Positions 1 to 9,101 of a DNA stretch of 64,000 bases are shown here, in pieces. This DNA comes from Chromohalobacter beijerinckii (GTDB taxonomy: Bacteria > Pseudomonadota > Gammaproteobacteria > Pseudomonadales > Halomonadaceae): the NCBI RefSeq assembly GCF_023061185.1, contig NZ_JAKGAK010000009.1:1-64000 (forward strand), written 5' to 3'. Position numbers and translations under genes: made by a program. The notes under the pieces were generated by a model, which did not search any database, was not told the DNA's origin, and was given only the letters and a program-made list of their open reading frames with translations. The stretch's first letter is position 1. Every line of letters begins with the position of its first letter.

Positions 1-23
1 GAACCAGCTCTCGGGAGCCTGCG

Positions 24-1430
24 ATGCGTAACGCCAAGCTCAGCGTGATGGAGAAGATAGGTTTCGGCATGGGTGACGCCGGCAACAACATGACCTTTGC
101 CGCCGTGGTCATGTATCTCTCCTACTTCTATACCGATGTCTACGGCATCTCGCCGGCCATCGTGGGGACCATCTTCATTTCCATGCGCTTCGTGGATGCC
201 ATCACCGACCCCCTCATGGGGGCACTAGCCGACCGCACACGCAGCCGCTGGGGGCGATTCCGCCCCTACATCCTGTTTGTTCCCGTGCCCTTGGCCGCTT
301 CCTGCGTGCTGATGTTCACCACCCCCGACTGGTCGGAGTCGGCCAAGATCGGCTACGCCTTCGCCACTTATTTCGCGATGTCGCTCCTCTACACGGCGGT
401 GAACATTCCCTACTGCGCGCTGGGCGGTGTGATCACCGACGATCACCGTGAGCGAGTATCGTTTCAGTCCTGGCGCTTTATCCTCGTCGGCGTGGCCTAC
501 CTGATTCTCAACAGCAGCTTGATGCCGCTGGTCGAATTACTCGGCGGCGGCGATGAGACTCAGGGTTTTCAATACACCATGGCCATCATGTCCGTGATCG
601 CGCTTGCGATGTTCGGCTTCTGCTTCGCCACGGTAAGAGAGCGCATCCAGCCGCCACCCAAGCAGCAGGAAAAGCTGACGGCCACGCTCAAGGCGTTGGC
701 CAAGAACGAGAAATGGCGAATTATCCTGGGCATCACCTTTCTGCAAGCATTGCAGTTCTTCCTCCGCCAAGGCGCAGCCATCTACTTCGCCACCTATGTG
801 CTGGGTTTGGGGGCTACCGGCATTTCCGTTTTCGTGACTTCCGGTGTCGTCGGAAAGATCGCGGGTACCGCCATTTCCAGCTGGTGTAGCAACCGCATCA
901 GCAAGCGCAGCGTTTTTCTAGCAAGTACCTGTGCTCTCATTTTCGCCTCGGTGATGCTCTACCTAGTGCCAGGAAGTTGGGTGCTTATGGCGACCGTACT
1001 GTTCGTGATCGTCAACTTCTTACATGGCATTGGCACGCCGATTTCCTGGGCGCTGATGGCCGATGCCGAAGACTACGGCGAGTGGAAAACCGGTACCCGC
1101 AATACCGGGGTTTCCTTCGCTGGCAACCTGTTCTTTCTCAAGCTTGGCCTCGCTTTTTCCGGCGGCATGATCGGCTACCTGCTTGCCTGGGGGGGATACC
1201 AAGCCGGTGCTGAACAGCAAAGCGCCGACGCCCTCAACGCCATCAGCCTGTTGCTGACATTGATACCCGCCGCCATAAGCGCTGTGCTGGCCATCGCCAT
1301 CTGGTTCTTCGGTCTCGACGATCGCACCATGGATGCCATTCGCCGTGATCTGGATATCCGCAAGCGCGACAACGACGCCACCGATACCGACGCCAAGACA
1401 TCCCCGGCCACTGGCTCCGCCTTTTCCTGA
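24..1430 (+). CDS. GPH-family (MelB-like) sugar or glycoside:cation symporter
   Basis: Predicted inner-membrane transporter of 468 residues with about 12 hydrophobic segments, the usual size for the glycoside-pentoside-hexuronide (GPH) family. The N-terminal half carries the family signature: an Asp in the segment before TDPLMGALADRTRS, followed by GRFRPYI in the first cytoplasmic loop. The family couples sugar or glycoside uptake to H+ or Na+. The gene ends 21 bases before a GH51 arabinofuranosidase that lacks a signal peptide, so the likely cargo is a short arabinose-containing oligosaccharide or aryl arabinoside that is hydrolysed inside the cell. That substrate is inference from context. 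The start has GGGAG about 8 bases upstream; a second ATG eight codons in is possible. The promoter and any regulator lie left of the window. Confidence 0.85.
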   Translation: MRNAKLSVMEKIGFGMGDAGNNMTFAAVVMYLSYFYTDVYGISPAIVGTIFISMRFVDAITDPLMGALADRTRSRWGRFRPYILFVPVPLAASCVLMFTTPDWSESAKIGYAFATYFAMSLLYTAVNIPYCALGGVITDDHRERVSFQSWRFILVGVAYLILNSSLMPLVELLGGGDETQGFQYTMAIMSVIALAMFGFCFATVRERIQPPPKQQEKLTATLKALAKNEKWRIILGITFLQALQFFLRQGAAIYFATYVLGLGATGISVFVTSGVVGKIAGTAISSWCSNRISKRSVFLASTCALIFASVMLYLVPGSWVLMATVLFVIVNFLHGIGTPISWALMADAEDYGEWKTGTRNTGVSFAGNLFFLKLGLAFSGGMIGYLLAWGGYQAGAEQQSADALNAISLLLTLIPAAISAVLAIAIWFFGLDDRTMDAIRRDLDIRKRDNDATDTDAKTSPATGSAFS

Positions 1431-1451
1431 CTTCAAGCCAAGGAGATCATC

Positions 1452-2966
1452 ATGCACACCCGCGTCACCCTGCACCGCGACTTCGTCATCAGCGAGATCG
1501 ACGAGCGCCTCTACGGCGCCTTCCTCGAGCACATGGGCCGGGCCATCTATAGCGGCATCTACGAACCCGGCCACCCCGAGGCGAACGACGACGGTTTCCG
1601 TCGCGACGTGCTGGACATGGTCAAGGAGCTCGCGCCGCCCATCGTGCGCTACCCGGGCGGCAACTTCGTCTCCGCCTACAACTGGGAAGATGGCATCGGC
1701 CCCCGCGAGGAGCGCCCGGTACGCCTCGATCTAGCCTGGCACAGTCGCGAATCCAACCAGGTGGGCATTCACGAATTCGCCGACTGGTGCGAGCTGGCCG
1801 GCATCGACATGATGCTGGCGGTCAATCTCGGCTCGCGCGGTATCGACGCTGCCCGCAACTTCCTCGAATACGTCAACCATCCCGAGGGCAGCGCTTGGAG
1901 CGACCTGCGGATCCGCAACGGCCGCCAGGCACCCTGGAACGTCAAGCTGTGGTGCCTGGGTAACGAAATGGACGGCCCCTGGCAGGTCGGTCACAAGAAC
2001 GCCGACGAATACGGCCACCTCGCCAACGAAACCGGCAAGGCGCTGAAGGCCTACGACAGCAGCCTCGAACTGGTCGCCTGCGGCTCCTCCAACCCTGACA
2101 TGGCCAGCTACCCCGAGTGGGAAGCCACCGTGCTCGACCACTGCTACGAGACGGTCGACTACATCTCACTGCACATGTACTTCACCAACTACGCCGACGA
2201 CCTGGGTAGCTATCTGGCGCTCAGCGAAAAGCTCGACCGTTACATCGGCTCGATCGCCGGCGTGATCGACTACATCAAGGCCAAGAAGCGCTCCACCAAA
2301 GACGTGCACATCTGCTTCGACGAGTGGAATGTCTGGTATCACAGCACCGAGCGCGACAAACGCATCCTGCAGGGCAACGACTGGCCCTTCGCACCGGCGA
2401 TACTCGAGGACGCCTACAACGTCGAGGATGCGCTACTGATCGGCTGCGTGCTCAACACCTTCATTCGCCGCTCCGATCGCGTGCGCATCGCCTGCATCGC
2501 GCAGTTGGTCAACGTCATCGCACCGATCATGACCGAAAGTGGCGGCAGCGCCTGGCGTCAGACAATCTTCTACCCGCTGTATTTCGCTTCCCGCTTTGGC
2601 CGTGGCAAGGCCCTGCGACTGGCCGTCGACAGCCCGACCTATCCAGTGAATGAACTCGGTGACGTCCCCTATCTGGATGTTTCAGCCGTGCACGACGAAG
2701 CCCAGGGCACCATCGCCCTGTTCATCGTCAACCGTCATCCCAGCGATTCGCTCGAGTTCGATGTCGACCTGGGCGGCTTCACATCCTGCCGGCTCATAGA
2801 GCATCAAAGCATCGACTATCCCGACATGAAAGCGGCCAATACCGCCGAGCAGCCCGGCCATATTCAGCCCACGCCCGGCCAAGGGCTCACCGTCGACGGC
2901 TCCGCGCTCAAGGGCGCGCTCACACCGTTGAGTTATCACATGGTGCGGCTGGAAGTGGCCGAGTGA
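1452..2966 (+). CDS. abfA: Alpha-L-arabinofuranosidase, glycoside hydrolase family 51
   Basis: Intracellular enzyme of 504 residues that removes terminal alpha-L-arabinofuranosyl groups, a typical length for GH51. The catalytic pair is readable: the acid/base Glu at about residue 172 in CLGNEMDGPW, and the nucleophile Glu at about 291 in CFDEWNVWY. These positions are close to those of characterised Geobacillus enzymes. The catalytic (beta/alpha)8 barrel is followed by a C-terminal beta domain, where the arginine and histidine-rich turns of the family are visible. No signal peptide is present. AAGGAG lies 8 bases before the ATG. It forms a two-gene unit with the upstream GPH transporter. No arabinose catabolic genes (araBAD type) are visible in this window. 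Confidence 0.92.
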   Translation: MHTRVTLHRDFVISEIDERLYGAFLEHMGRAIYSGIYEPGHPEANDDGFRRDVLDMVKELAPPIVRYPGGNFVSAYNWEDGIGPREERPVRLDLAWHSRESNQVGIHEFADWCELAGIDMMLAVNLGSRGIDAARNFLEYVNHPEGSAWSDLRIRNGRQAPWNVKLWCLGNEMDGPWQVGHKNADEYGHLANETGKALKAYDSSLELVACGSSNPDMASYPEWEATVLDHCYETVDYISLHMYFTNYADDLGSYLALSEKLDRYIGSIAGVIDYIKAKKRSTKDVHICFDEWNVWYHSTERDKRILQGNDWPFAPAILEDAYNVEDALLIGCVLNTFIRRSDRVRIACIAQLVNVIAPIMTESGGSAWRQTIFYPLYFASRFGRGKALRLAVDSPTYPVNELGDVPYLDVSAVHDEAQGTIALFIVNRHPSDSLEFDVDLGGFTSCRLIEHQSIDYPDMKAANTAEQPGHIQPTPGQGLTVDGSALKGALTPLSYHMVRLEVAE

Positions 2967-3032
2967 GATATCCGCTCCCCAAGCCCTACTGCAGACACAT
3001 TAAGATGGAAGAGCATAAACAGAAGGAGATTG

Positions 3033-3060
3033 TTGACATTCACACCTATACTGTGCTTAT
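3033..3060 (+). promoter_or_regulatory. Candidate sigma-70 promoter for the flavin oxidase gene
   Basis: A perfect -35 hexamer, TTGACA, is at 3033-3038. A weak -10-like GCTTAT follows after a 16-base spacer (3055-3060). The oxidase ATG is 130 bases downstream. A better-looking TATACT lies only 8 bases after the -35 and cannot be its partner. Low confidence. Confidence 0.3.
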
Positions 3061-3189
3061 CCACTGACGAAATGCCAATCATGGGATCACTGTGAGGCAT
3101 AAGGCTAATCGCCAGACTGGTCGTATTCCTCTCCCCCGCCCGGGGCTGCCTTTGGTGTGTGCCCCGTGGCATACGTAACGGTGGTTGCT

Positions 3190-4575
3190 ATGAGCCAGTT
3201 TTCACAGACCCAACTAAAGGAGTTCAAGACCAATGTCGCGGGAAGCGTGATTCTCCCCGACGATCCGCAATACGACGAAGTTCGCCAAATCTGGAATGCC
3301 ATGATTGATCGCAGGCCTTCCATGATTGTCCGCTGCATTTCAGCTGCAGATGTGGTCCATTCCTTACGCTTCATTCACCAGCACGACTTGTCCTTCTCCA
3401 TACGCGGCGGTGGTCACAACATCGCAGGCAACGCTGTCTGCGATGCTGGACTGATGATCGACCTCTCACTGATGAAGGGAGTGCACATCGACCCAGAGCG
3501 TCAACACGGATTCGTCGAGCCAGGCTGTACCCTCGCTGATTTCGACGCCGCCGCCCAAGCGTACGGCCTCGCCACACCGTTAGGTATCAACTCCACCACG
3601 GGAGTGGCCGGTCTAACTCTGGGCGGGGGCTTCGGTTGGCTCAGCCGAAAGTACGGCATGACCATAGATAACCTACTCTCTATGGAGGTGATTACAGCCG
3701 ATGGTCAAGAATTACACGCCAGTGAATCGGAAAACGCCGACCTTTTCTGGGGACTGCGCGGCGGAGGCGGTAATTTTGGTATCGTGACCCGTTTCGAGTA
3801 CCAACTGCATCCGGTGGGACCCAACGTACTATGCGGTCTTATCGTTTTCCCCTTCGACCAAGCGAAAGCGGTCATCACACAGTTTGCCCGTTTCACCGAA
3901 ACGATGCCGGACGAACTCAACGTGTGGATGATCACTCGCCAGGCCCCTCCCTTGCCCTTTCTGCCTGAGGAAGTTCACGGCAAAGAGATCGTCGCCCTCG
4001 CCATGTGCTACGCCGGCGACCCCGCCGAAGGCGAGACACACATCGCGCCGCTGCGCGAATTCGGCACCGCCTACGGCGAGCACATTGGTATACAGCCATA
4101 TACCGACTGGCAACAGGCTTTCGACCCACTGTTGACCCCAGGTGCCCGCAACTACTGGAAAACACATAATTTCTCGACCCTCGACGAAGGGCCGATCGAT
4201 GCCATCATCGAATACGCCAGTGCATTACCGTCTTCGCAATGCGAGATATTCATCGCCACGATCGGAGGCCAGACACGCCGAGCACTTCCCGAAGCAATGG
4301 CCTACTCAAACCGTGATGCCAACTACGTATTGAACGTGCATGCGCGATGGGAAACGGCCGCCGAGGACGTACACTGCATTGCCTGGGCACGTGAATTCTT
4401 TGCTCGCTCACAACCCTTCGCCAGCAGTGGCGCCTATATCAACTTCCTGACCGGGGATGAGAGCGATCGCGTCGCTTTCGCCTACGGTACGAGCTACGAG
4501 CGATTGGCAAAACTCAAGAAGAAGTTCGATCCGGCAAACATTTTCCGTGTCAACCAGAACATCCGTCCGGCTTAA
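3190..4575 (+). CDS. FAD-linked oxidase with berberine-bridge C-terminus
   Basis: Predicted flavoprotein oxidase of the PCMH/VAO fold, about 461 residues from the chosen start. The FAD domain contains GGGHNIAGNAV, whose His is the usual 8-alpha-histidyl attachment point, and the TTGVAGLTLGGGFGWLSR pocket. The second covalent ligand of bicovalent relatives, a Cys just before this GxxG segment, is replaced by Thr, so mono-covalent FAD is expected. The C-terminal KKKFDPANIFRVNQNI segment is the berberine-bridge (BBE) tail. Relatives oxidise sugars, alcohols or alkaloid-type substrates; no specific substrate can be read. An earlier in-frame ATG at 3157 adds 11 residues that do not look like the family. 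The gene stands alone, downstream of abfA. Confidence 0.85.
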   Translation: MSQFSQTQLKEFKTNVAGSVILPDDPQYDEVRQIWNAMIDRRPSMIVRCISAADVVHSLRFIHQHDLSFSIRGGGHNIAGNAVCDAGLMIDLSLMKGVHIDPERQHGFVEPGCTLADFDAAAQAYGLATPLGINSTTGVAGLTLGGGFGWLSRKYGMTIDNLLSMEVITADGQELHASESENADLFWGLRGGGGNFGIVTRFEYQLHPVGPNVLCGLIVFPFDQAKAVITQFARFTETMPDELNVWMITRQAPPLPFLPEEVHGKEIVALAMCYAGDPAEGETHIAPLREFGTAYGEHIGIQPYTDWQQAFDPLLTPGARNYWKTHNFSTLDEGPIDAIIEYASALPSSQCEIFIATIGGQTRRALPEAMAYSNRDANYVLNVHARWETAAEDVHCIAWAREFFARSQPFASSGAYINFLTGDESDRVAFAYGTSYERLAKLKKKFDPANIFRVNQNIRPA

Positions 4576-4675
4576 ATGCCCTTATACCCAAGCCATGAGG
4601 GTTGTCATCATCTCGAACTGAGGGACTCAAACGGCATCTGTATTGCCACGCCTATTCAGGAGGGGGAATAGAGAA

Positions 4676-4710
4676 AAGAAAAAGCCCGCGAGATGACTCG
4701 CGGGCTTTTA
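4676..4710 (-). terminator. Rho-independent terminator of tRNA-Arg
   Basis: A perfect GC-rich hairpin, AAAGCCCGCGAG with its complement across a 4-base loop, lies just past the tRNA 3' end. Read on the minus strand it runs into TTTTTCTTTTC. The hairpin is symmetric, so it could also act weakly on the plus strand. Confidence 0.8.
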
Positions 4711-4718
4711 GATATTCT

Positions 4719-4795
4719 TGGCCCGCCCTGAAGGATTCGAACCTTCGACCTTTGCCTCCGGAGGGCAACGCTCTATCCAGCTGAGCTAAGGGCGG
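4719..4795 (-). tRNA. tRNA-Arg (anticodon CCG)
   Basis: A 77-base cloverleaf on the minus strand. The acceptor stem CCGCCCT pairs with AGGGCGG, followed by G and an encoded CCA. The D arm reads AGCTCAGCTGGATAGAGC. The anticodon stem TTGCC/GGCAA encloses the loop CTCCGGA, giving anticodon CCG, and the T loop is GGTTCGAATCC. From memory it closely resembles E. coli argX tRNA. A terminator follows directly. The gene reads away from the citE-like gene upstream. Confidence 0.96.
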
Positions 4796-4816
4796 AACGC
4801 GGCATATCCTACTGTG

Positions 4817-5662
4817 TCAGGACAGGTGTTGTCCACCGCGAACACCCGCCTCGTGCTTGGCGAGGATGCCCCGGGCGCGGCTGACGACCGGCGCATCGAC
4901 CATCTGGCCCGCGACGCTGAATGCGCCGGCTTCACGGTCGGCGCCGTCGATCACTTGCCTGGCCCAGGCCACATCGGCCTCGCTGGGAGAAAACGCCCGG
5001 TTGACGGCGGTCAACTGCCGAGGGTGGATGCATAGCATGCCGGCGAAGCCCATCTCCTTGGTATGAACGGCCGTCCGCGCCACGGCGTCCGTGTCGTCGA
5101 TGGCGGGATGCGGGCTCTCGAGCGGCGCGGCCAGGCCCGCCGCGCGCGAGTGGACCACCAGTTGGTAGCGCCCCTGGTCGAGCATTTGGCGCGCACCCGG
5201 CGTCTCGGGTGTCAGTCCCAGCTCGGTGATCAGGTCCAGGGCCCCGAAGCTCAGCCGCTCGACGCCGGCCATGCCCGCCAGGCCGGGCAACGCCAGCAGC
5301 CCTGTCGCGGTTTCGATCTGCAGCCACAGCGGCTTGCCGCAGGCGGTGGCCTGCTCCAGCGCTGGGACGGATTCGGCCTTGGGCACGAGCAGGTGCGTGA
5401 CGGCCGTATGACGCGCGCACAGCGCCAGATCGAGCGTATGATGCGGGGAATCGGATGCGTTCACGCGCACCACGAGCGAGGCCTGAGGGTTGTCCGCCAG
5501 GAAGGCCGCGAGGGCATTCCGGGCCTTAGCCTTGTCGCCGTCGGCCACGGCGTCTTCCAGATCGACGATCACTGCATCCGCCGGGCTGGCCAGGGCCTTG
5601 GCGATGCGGTCCGGTCGGGTGGCCGGCACAAACAGAAGAGAGCGCAGGGCATGTGGGTTCAT
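4817..5662 (-). CDS. HpcH/HpaI (CitE-like) aldolase/lyase
   Basis: A 281-residue TIM-barrel enzyme of the HpcH/HpaI aldolase and citrate-lyase beta-subunit superfamily. It opens with RSLLFVPATRPDRIAKA and has the metal-site segment DAVIVDLEDAV at about residues 29-39. The motif LWLQIETATGLLALPGL supplies the second conserved Glu. Stand-alone CitE-like proteins split acyl-CoA thioesters such as malyl-CoA or citramalyl-CoA. No citrate-lyase alpha or gamma partners are present, so a CoA-ester lyase is more likely than citrate lyase. GGAG sits 6 bases before the ATG. It lies 46 bases after rep on the same strand and may be cotranscribed with trmL-rep. Confidence 0.85.
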   Translation of the reverse strand: MNPHALRSLLFVPATRPDRIAKALASPADAVIVDLEDAVADGDKAKARNALAAFLADNPQASLVVRVNASDSPHHTLDLALCARHTAVTHLLVPKAESVPALEQATACGKPLWLQIETATGLLALPGLAGMAGVERLSFGALDLITELGLTPETPGARQMLDQGRYQLVVHSRAAGLAAPLESPHPAIDDTDAVARTAVHTKEMGFAGMLCIHPRQLTAVNRAFSPSEADVAWARQVIDGADREAGAFSVAGQMVDAPVVSRARGILAKHEAGVRGGQHLS

Positions 5663-5708
5663 AAAAGGCTCCGTCGAATGACACTGTTAGCATTCAGGCA
5701 ATGGCGCA

Positions 5709-7766
5709 CTATCCCAGCAACGAGCGCAGCCCGGCAATGGCGTCCTTGCCGCGCGCCTGCTTCTTCTCGGGGTCTTCCTTGTCGGCGCGGCCTTCCCATT
5801 CGAGGTCGTCGGGCGGGAGCTCCTCGAGGAAGCGACTGGGCGTGCAGTCCAGCAGCTCGCCGTAGGCCTTGCGCTGGCGGGCCAGGGTCAGCGTCAGCGT
5901 GCGCCGCGCCCGGGTGATACCGACGTAGGCGAGACGCCGTTCCTCCTCGATGGTACCGGCTTCGACCGCGTTACGGTGCGGCAGCAACTCTTCCTCCAGC
6001 CCCATCAGGTAGACATGCGGGAACTCCAGCCCCTTCGAGGCATGCATGGTGAGCAGTTGCACCCGGTCGGAGTCGTCTTCCTCGGCCTGTTGCTCGAGAA
6101 TGTCACGCAGCACTAAGCGTGATATCGCCGACTGTACGTCATCGGTCTCCTCGGATGCATCGCCATCTTCGTCATCGCGGTGCATCGACTTTTCGAGCTG
6201 GTCGACCAGCGTCCACACATTGGCCATGCGCCGCTCGGCGATGGTCGGGGCGCTGGCGTTTTGGAACAGCCAAGCCTCGTAATCCATCTCGCGCAGCATG
6301 TCGCGAATCGCCGCAATGGCATCGCCCTGATCCATGCGCCGGCGCACGCCGTCGATGAAGTGCGTGAAGCGGGACAGGCGCTCCACCGCACGCGTGGGCA
6401 GAACCTGCTCGAGGCCGATTTCGTGGCATGCGGCGAACAGCGACACCTGCCGCTCGGTGGCGTAGTTGGCGAGCTTCTCCAGCGTCCCCGGGCCAACCTC
6501 GCGACGCGGCACGTTGACGATGCGCAGGAAGGCATTGTCGTCGCCGGGATTGATCAACAGGCGCAGGTACGCCATGGCATCCTTGATCTCGTTGCGCGAG
6601 AAGAACGACGTGCCACCGGAGAGCTTGTAGGGAATCTGGTAATGCTGAAGCTTAAGCTCCAATAACCGCGCCTGGAAGTTGCCTCGGTAAAGGACCGCGA
6701 AATCGCGCCATTCGGCACGTTCCTTGATGCGCCGGGTGAGGATCTCGCTGGCCACGCGCTCGGCCTCAGCCTCTTCGTGGCGGTTGACGATGACACGAAT
6801 GGCATCGCCCTGGCCCATCTCCGACCACAAGGTCTTCTCGTAGACGTGGGGATTGTTGCCGATCAGGGTATTGGCCGCGCGCAGAATGGTACCGGTGGAG
6901 CGGTAGTTCTGTTCGAGCTTGATGACATTCAGACGCGGGAAGTCCTCGCCCAGAGTGACCAGATTTTCGGGGCGCGCGCCACGCCAGGCGTAGATCGACT
7001 GGTCGTCGTCGCCGACCACGGTGAAGGTGGCGCGCTCGGCCATCAGCAGCTTGACCAGCTGATACTGGCTGACGTTGGTGTCCTGATACTCGTCGACCAG
7101 CATGTACTGGATCTTGCGCTGCCAGCGGGCCAACGCATCAGGATTGTCGCGCAGCAGCACCACTGGCAGCAGGATCAGATCGTCGAAGTCGACCGCGTTG
7201 TAGGCCTTGAGATGCCGACTGTAGGCTTCGTACACCCGCGCCGCGTATTGCGCGTCTTCATCCGCGGCATGCGAGATCGCCTGTCCCGGCAGCACCAGGT
7301 CGTTTTTCCACTGGGAAATCTGCCCCTGCACCGCGTTGATCTGCTCGGCGTCGGTATCCGCTTCCTTCTGCATCAAGTCGCGCAGCAGTGCCTTGGCGTC
7401 CTCGGGGTCGAACAGCGAGAAGCCCGGCTTGTAGCCCAGCGTCTTCAGCTCGCCGCGAATGATGTTGAGCCCCAGGGTGTGGAAGGTCGAGACCGTCAGA
7501 CCGTAGCCCTCGCGTCCCTGGAGCATCTCCCCCACGCGCTCCTTCATCTCGCGCGCCGCCTTGTTGGTGAAGGTTACCGCCGCGATCTTGCGCGCGCTCA
7601 TCCCGCATTCCTGGATCAGGTAGGCGATCTTGGTGGTGATCACGCTGGTCTTGCCGGATCCGGCACCGGCCAGCACCAGGCAAGGGCCGTCGATATAGCG
7701 CGCGGCTTCCTGCTGACGGGGGTTGAGCTTGGCGAGGCGCTGGCGAATCGAGGGCGTAGTGCTCAT
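5709..7766 (-). CDS. rep: ATP-dependent DNA helicase Rep
   Basis: A superfamily 1A 3'-5' helicase of 685 residues that aids replication forks past bound proteins and restarts stalled forks. The N-terminus follows E. coli Rep closely: [31 protein letters not shown] contains motif Ia/Walker A, and [17 protein letters not shown] follows. Further motifs are LVDEYQDTN (Walker B), [42 protein letters not shown] and [12 protein letters not shown]. The section [21 protein letters not shown] identifies Rep rather than UvrD. Its ATG overlaps the trmL stop as ATGA, which suggests translational coupling. Confidence 0.95.
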   Translation of the reverse strand: MSTTPSIRQRLAKLNPRQQEAARYIDGPCLVLAGAGSGKTSVITTKIAYLIQECGMSARKIAAVTFTNKAAREMKERVGEMLQGREGYGLTVSTFHTLGLNIIRGELKTLGYKPGFSLFDPEDAKALLRDLMQKEADTDAEQINAVQGQISQWKNDLVLPGQAISHAADEDAQYAARVYEAYSRHLKAYNAVDFDDLILLPVVLLRDNPDALARWQRKIQYMLVDEYQDTNVSQYQLVKLLMAERATFTVVGDDDQSIYAWRGARPENLVTLGEDFPRLNVIKLEQNYRSTGTILRAANTLIGNNPHVYEKTLWSEMGQGDAIRVIVNRHEEAEAERVASEILTRRIKERAEWRDFAVLYRGNFQARLLELKLQHYQIPYKLSGGTSFFSRNEIKDAMAYLRLLINPGDDNAFLRIVNVPRREVGPGTLEKLANYATERQVSLFAACHEIGLEQVLPTRAVERLSRFTHFIDGVRRRMDQGDAIAAIRDMLREMDYEAWLFQNASAPTIAERRMANVWTLVDQLEKSMHRDDEDGDASEETDDVQSAISRLVLRDILEQQAEEDDSDRVQLLTMHASKGLEFPHVYLMGLEEELLPHRNAVEAGTIEEERRLAYVGITRARRTLTLTLARQRKAYGELLDCTPSRFLEELPPDDLEWEGRADKEDPEKKQARGKDAIAGLRSLLG

Positions 7767-8257
7767 GACGTCGGTGCCGTACTCGCATCGGCGATCCCCG
7801 CCCCGGCGAACTCGAGCTGTCGCCAGGCTTCGAAGACCAGGATCGCGCAGGCATTAGAAAGGTTCAGACTGCGGCTGTCGGGCAGCATGGGAATGCGCAG
7901 CCGCTGCGCCGGCGGCAAGGCGTCGAGCATGGTCTGTGGAAGCCCGCGAGTCTCGGGACCGAAGACCAGGGCGTCGCCTTCCCGATAGGCAACCTCGTGA
8001 TAACCGGTGCGCCCTCGCGTGGACACCGCCAGCACACGCGTCGGCTGGACGCTTTCCACGAAGGCGCTCCAGTCAGCATGTACCTTGACCCGCGCCCACT
8101 CGTGGTAATCGAGCCCCGCGCGGCGCAGACGCTTGTCGTCGAGCGCGAAGCCCAGCGGCTCGATCAGATGCAGGCGGAAGCCGGTATTGGCGCACAAACG
8201 GATGAGATTGCCCGTGTTGGGTGGAATTTCGGGCTCAAAGAGTACGATATCGAGCAT
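7763..8257 (-). CDS. trmL: tRNA (cytidine/uridine-34 2'-O)-methyltransferase TrmL
   Basis: A SPOUT-class methyltransferase of 164 residues acting on the wobble base of tRNA-Leu. Recognisable blocks are [21 protein letters not shown] at the start, [11 protein letters not shown] in the knot region, and [27 protein letters not shown] at the C-terminus, which forms the SAM-binding trefoil knot. An upstream in-frame start would add 35 unrelated residues; the chosen ATG matches the family start. The gene overlaps rep by four bases (ATGA). Such coupling of trmL and rep is not one I recall as general, so it may be lineage-specific. Confidence 0.93.
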   Translation of the reverse strand: MLDIVLFEPEIPPNTGNLIRLCANTGFRLHLIEPLGFALDDKRLRRAGLDYHEWARVKVHADWSAFVESVQPTRVLAVSTRGRTGYHEVAYREGDALVFGPETRGLPQTMLDALPPAQRLRIPMLPDSRSLNLSNACAILVFEAWRQLEFAGAGIADASTAPTS

Positions 8258-8363
8258 GAGGATCACTGTGCCATGGCGGCGATGAGCCCCCATGATACGC
8301 AATCGGCGCCCCGAATGGGACGCCGATCGGTGCTTTCTACAGCGCCCTGGAACCAACGCCAAC

Positions 8364-8400
8364 GCCCGTAGCCCGTAGCCCGTAGCCCGTAGCCCGTAGC
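8364..8400. repeat. Heptanucleotide tandem repeat (GCCCGTA x5)
   Basis: Five perfect, contiguous copies of GCCCGTA plus two bases of a sixth, between the trmL promoter side and the 3' end of the YfaZ-like gene. About 30 bases further on, AGCTTAAAGCTTTCAGCT shows a second imperfect repetition of AGCTT-type units. Neither is part of a gene. Confidence 0.95.
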
Positions 8401-8446
8401 TATAGATTATGCGTTGGACCTTTCTTCCAGCTTAAAGCTTTCAGCT

Positions 8447-8462
8447 CCCGGCGCAGCCGGGC
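8447..8462 (-). terminator. Hairpin downstream of the YfaZ-like gene
   Basis: CCCGGC and GCCGGG arms around GCA lie just beyond the stop codon of the minus-strand gene. There is no uridine tract, only AGCTGAAAGCTTTAAGC, so termination is possible but unproven. Confidence 0.4.
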
Positions 8463-8466
8463 GCCC

Positions 8467-9021
8467 TCAGAAGCCGACGCTGACGCCTACTACCGGCCCA
8501 CTGTCGAGGGTATGCTCGCCGCTCTCGTCGAAGTCGGTGCGGTAATAGCGATACCCGCCATAGAGATAGGTCTGCGAGACGACATTGACTCGCGCCTGGG
8601 CGCCGTATTCGTAGCTCTTCTCGATGTCACCGTGGCTCAGGCCATCCGGCGTGTAAAAGCCGTAGCCACCCACCGAGGTCAGCGGAATCGGCGTATCGAC
8701 GTAGGCCGAACCGCCGAGCCCAACGCCGCCACCGTCACCGAAGTGCGTGTCCTGGTATTGATAGCGCGCGCCCACCGAGAGGTCGACCAGCGGCAGATAG
8801 GGCGAGAACATCAACGACCCGGAATAAGCGTCGGCGTCATGACCGCTATCGTCCGAGGAAAAGTAGCCGACACTGGCGCGCAGGGTCGGGAAGATGCTCT
8901 GGCTCGCTTCGATCCCATGCGAGTCGGCACCCGCGTTGGCGGAAACGCTGAGCGCCATGGCCTGCTGGCTGGCCAGCAGGAGGCCGGCAGAGGTGAGCGC
9001 AAAACCGAGTGACTTGATCAT
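8467..9021 (-). CDS. YfaZ-family outer membrane protein
   Basis: A 184-residue predicted outer-membrane beta-barrel. It has a clear signal peptide (MIKSLGFALTSAGLLLASQQAMA, cleavage after AMA), alternating hydrophobic strands, and a C-terminal Phe (VGVSVGF) typical of barrel insertion signals. The pattern of YQYQDTHFGDG, YGAQARVNV and YGGYRYYRTDF matches the YfaZ family, whose function is unknown. An 18-residue N-terminal extension in the longest frame was dropped, because GGGAG precedes the internal ATG and the signal peptide begins there. The gene stands alone between the repeat region and pyrE. Confidence 0.8.
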   Translation of the reverse strand: MIKSLGFALTSAGLLLASQQAMALSVSANAGADSHGIEASQSIFPTLRASVGYFSSDDSGHDADAYSGSLMFSPYLPLVDLSVGARYQYQDTHFGDGGGVGLGGSAYVDTPIPLTSVGGYGFYTPDGLSHGDIEKSYEYGAQARVNVVSQTYLYGGYRYYRTDFDESGEHTLDSGPVVGVSVGF

Positions 9022-9101
9022 GGGAGACTCCCGCAAAAGATGGTGAACACTGCCACCACTATGGCATAATCGCATCAGTTTAGAAACGCCGTTTTCAAAC
9101 C

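Noticed and set aside
3033-3052. TTGACA with TATACT as a promoter
   Set aside because: The spacer is only 8 bases; a weaker -10 at proper distance was used instead.
4575-4795. Integration (att) site at tRNA-Arg
   Set aside because: No integrase gene and no visible duplicate of the tRNA 3' end nearby.
6777-7988. A 403-codon plus-strand frame opposite rep and trmL
   Set aside because: Antisense shadow of two well-supported genes; no ribosome site or motifs.
8364-8400. CRISPR array
   Set aside because: Units are seven bases and contiguous with no spacers; no cas genes are present.
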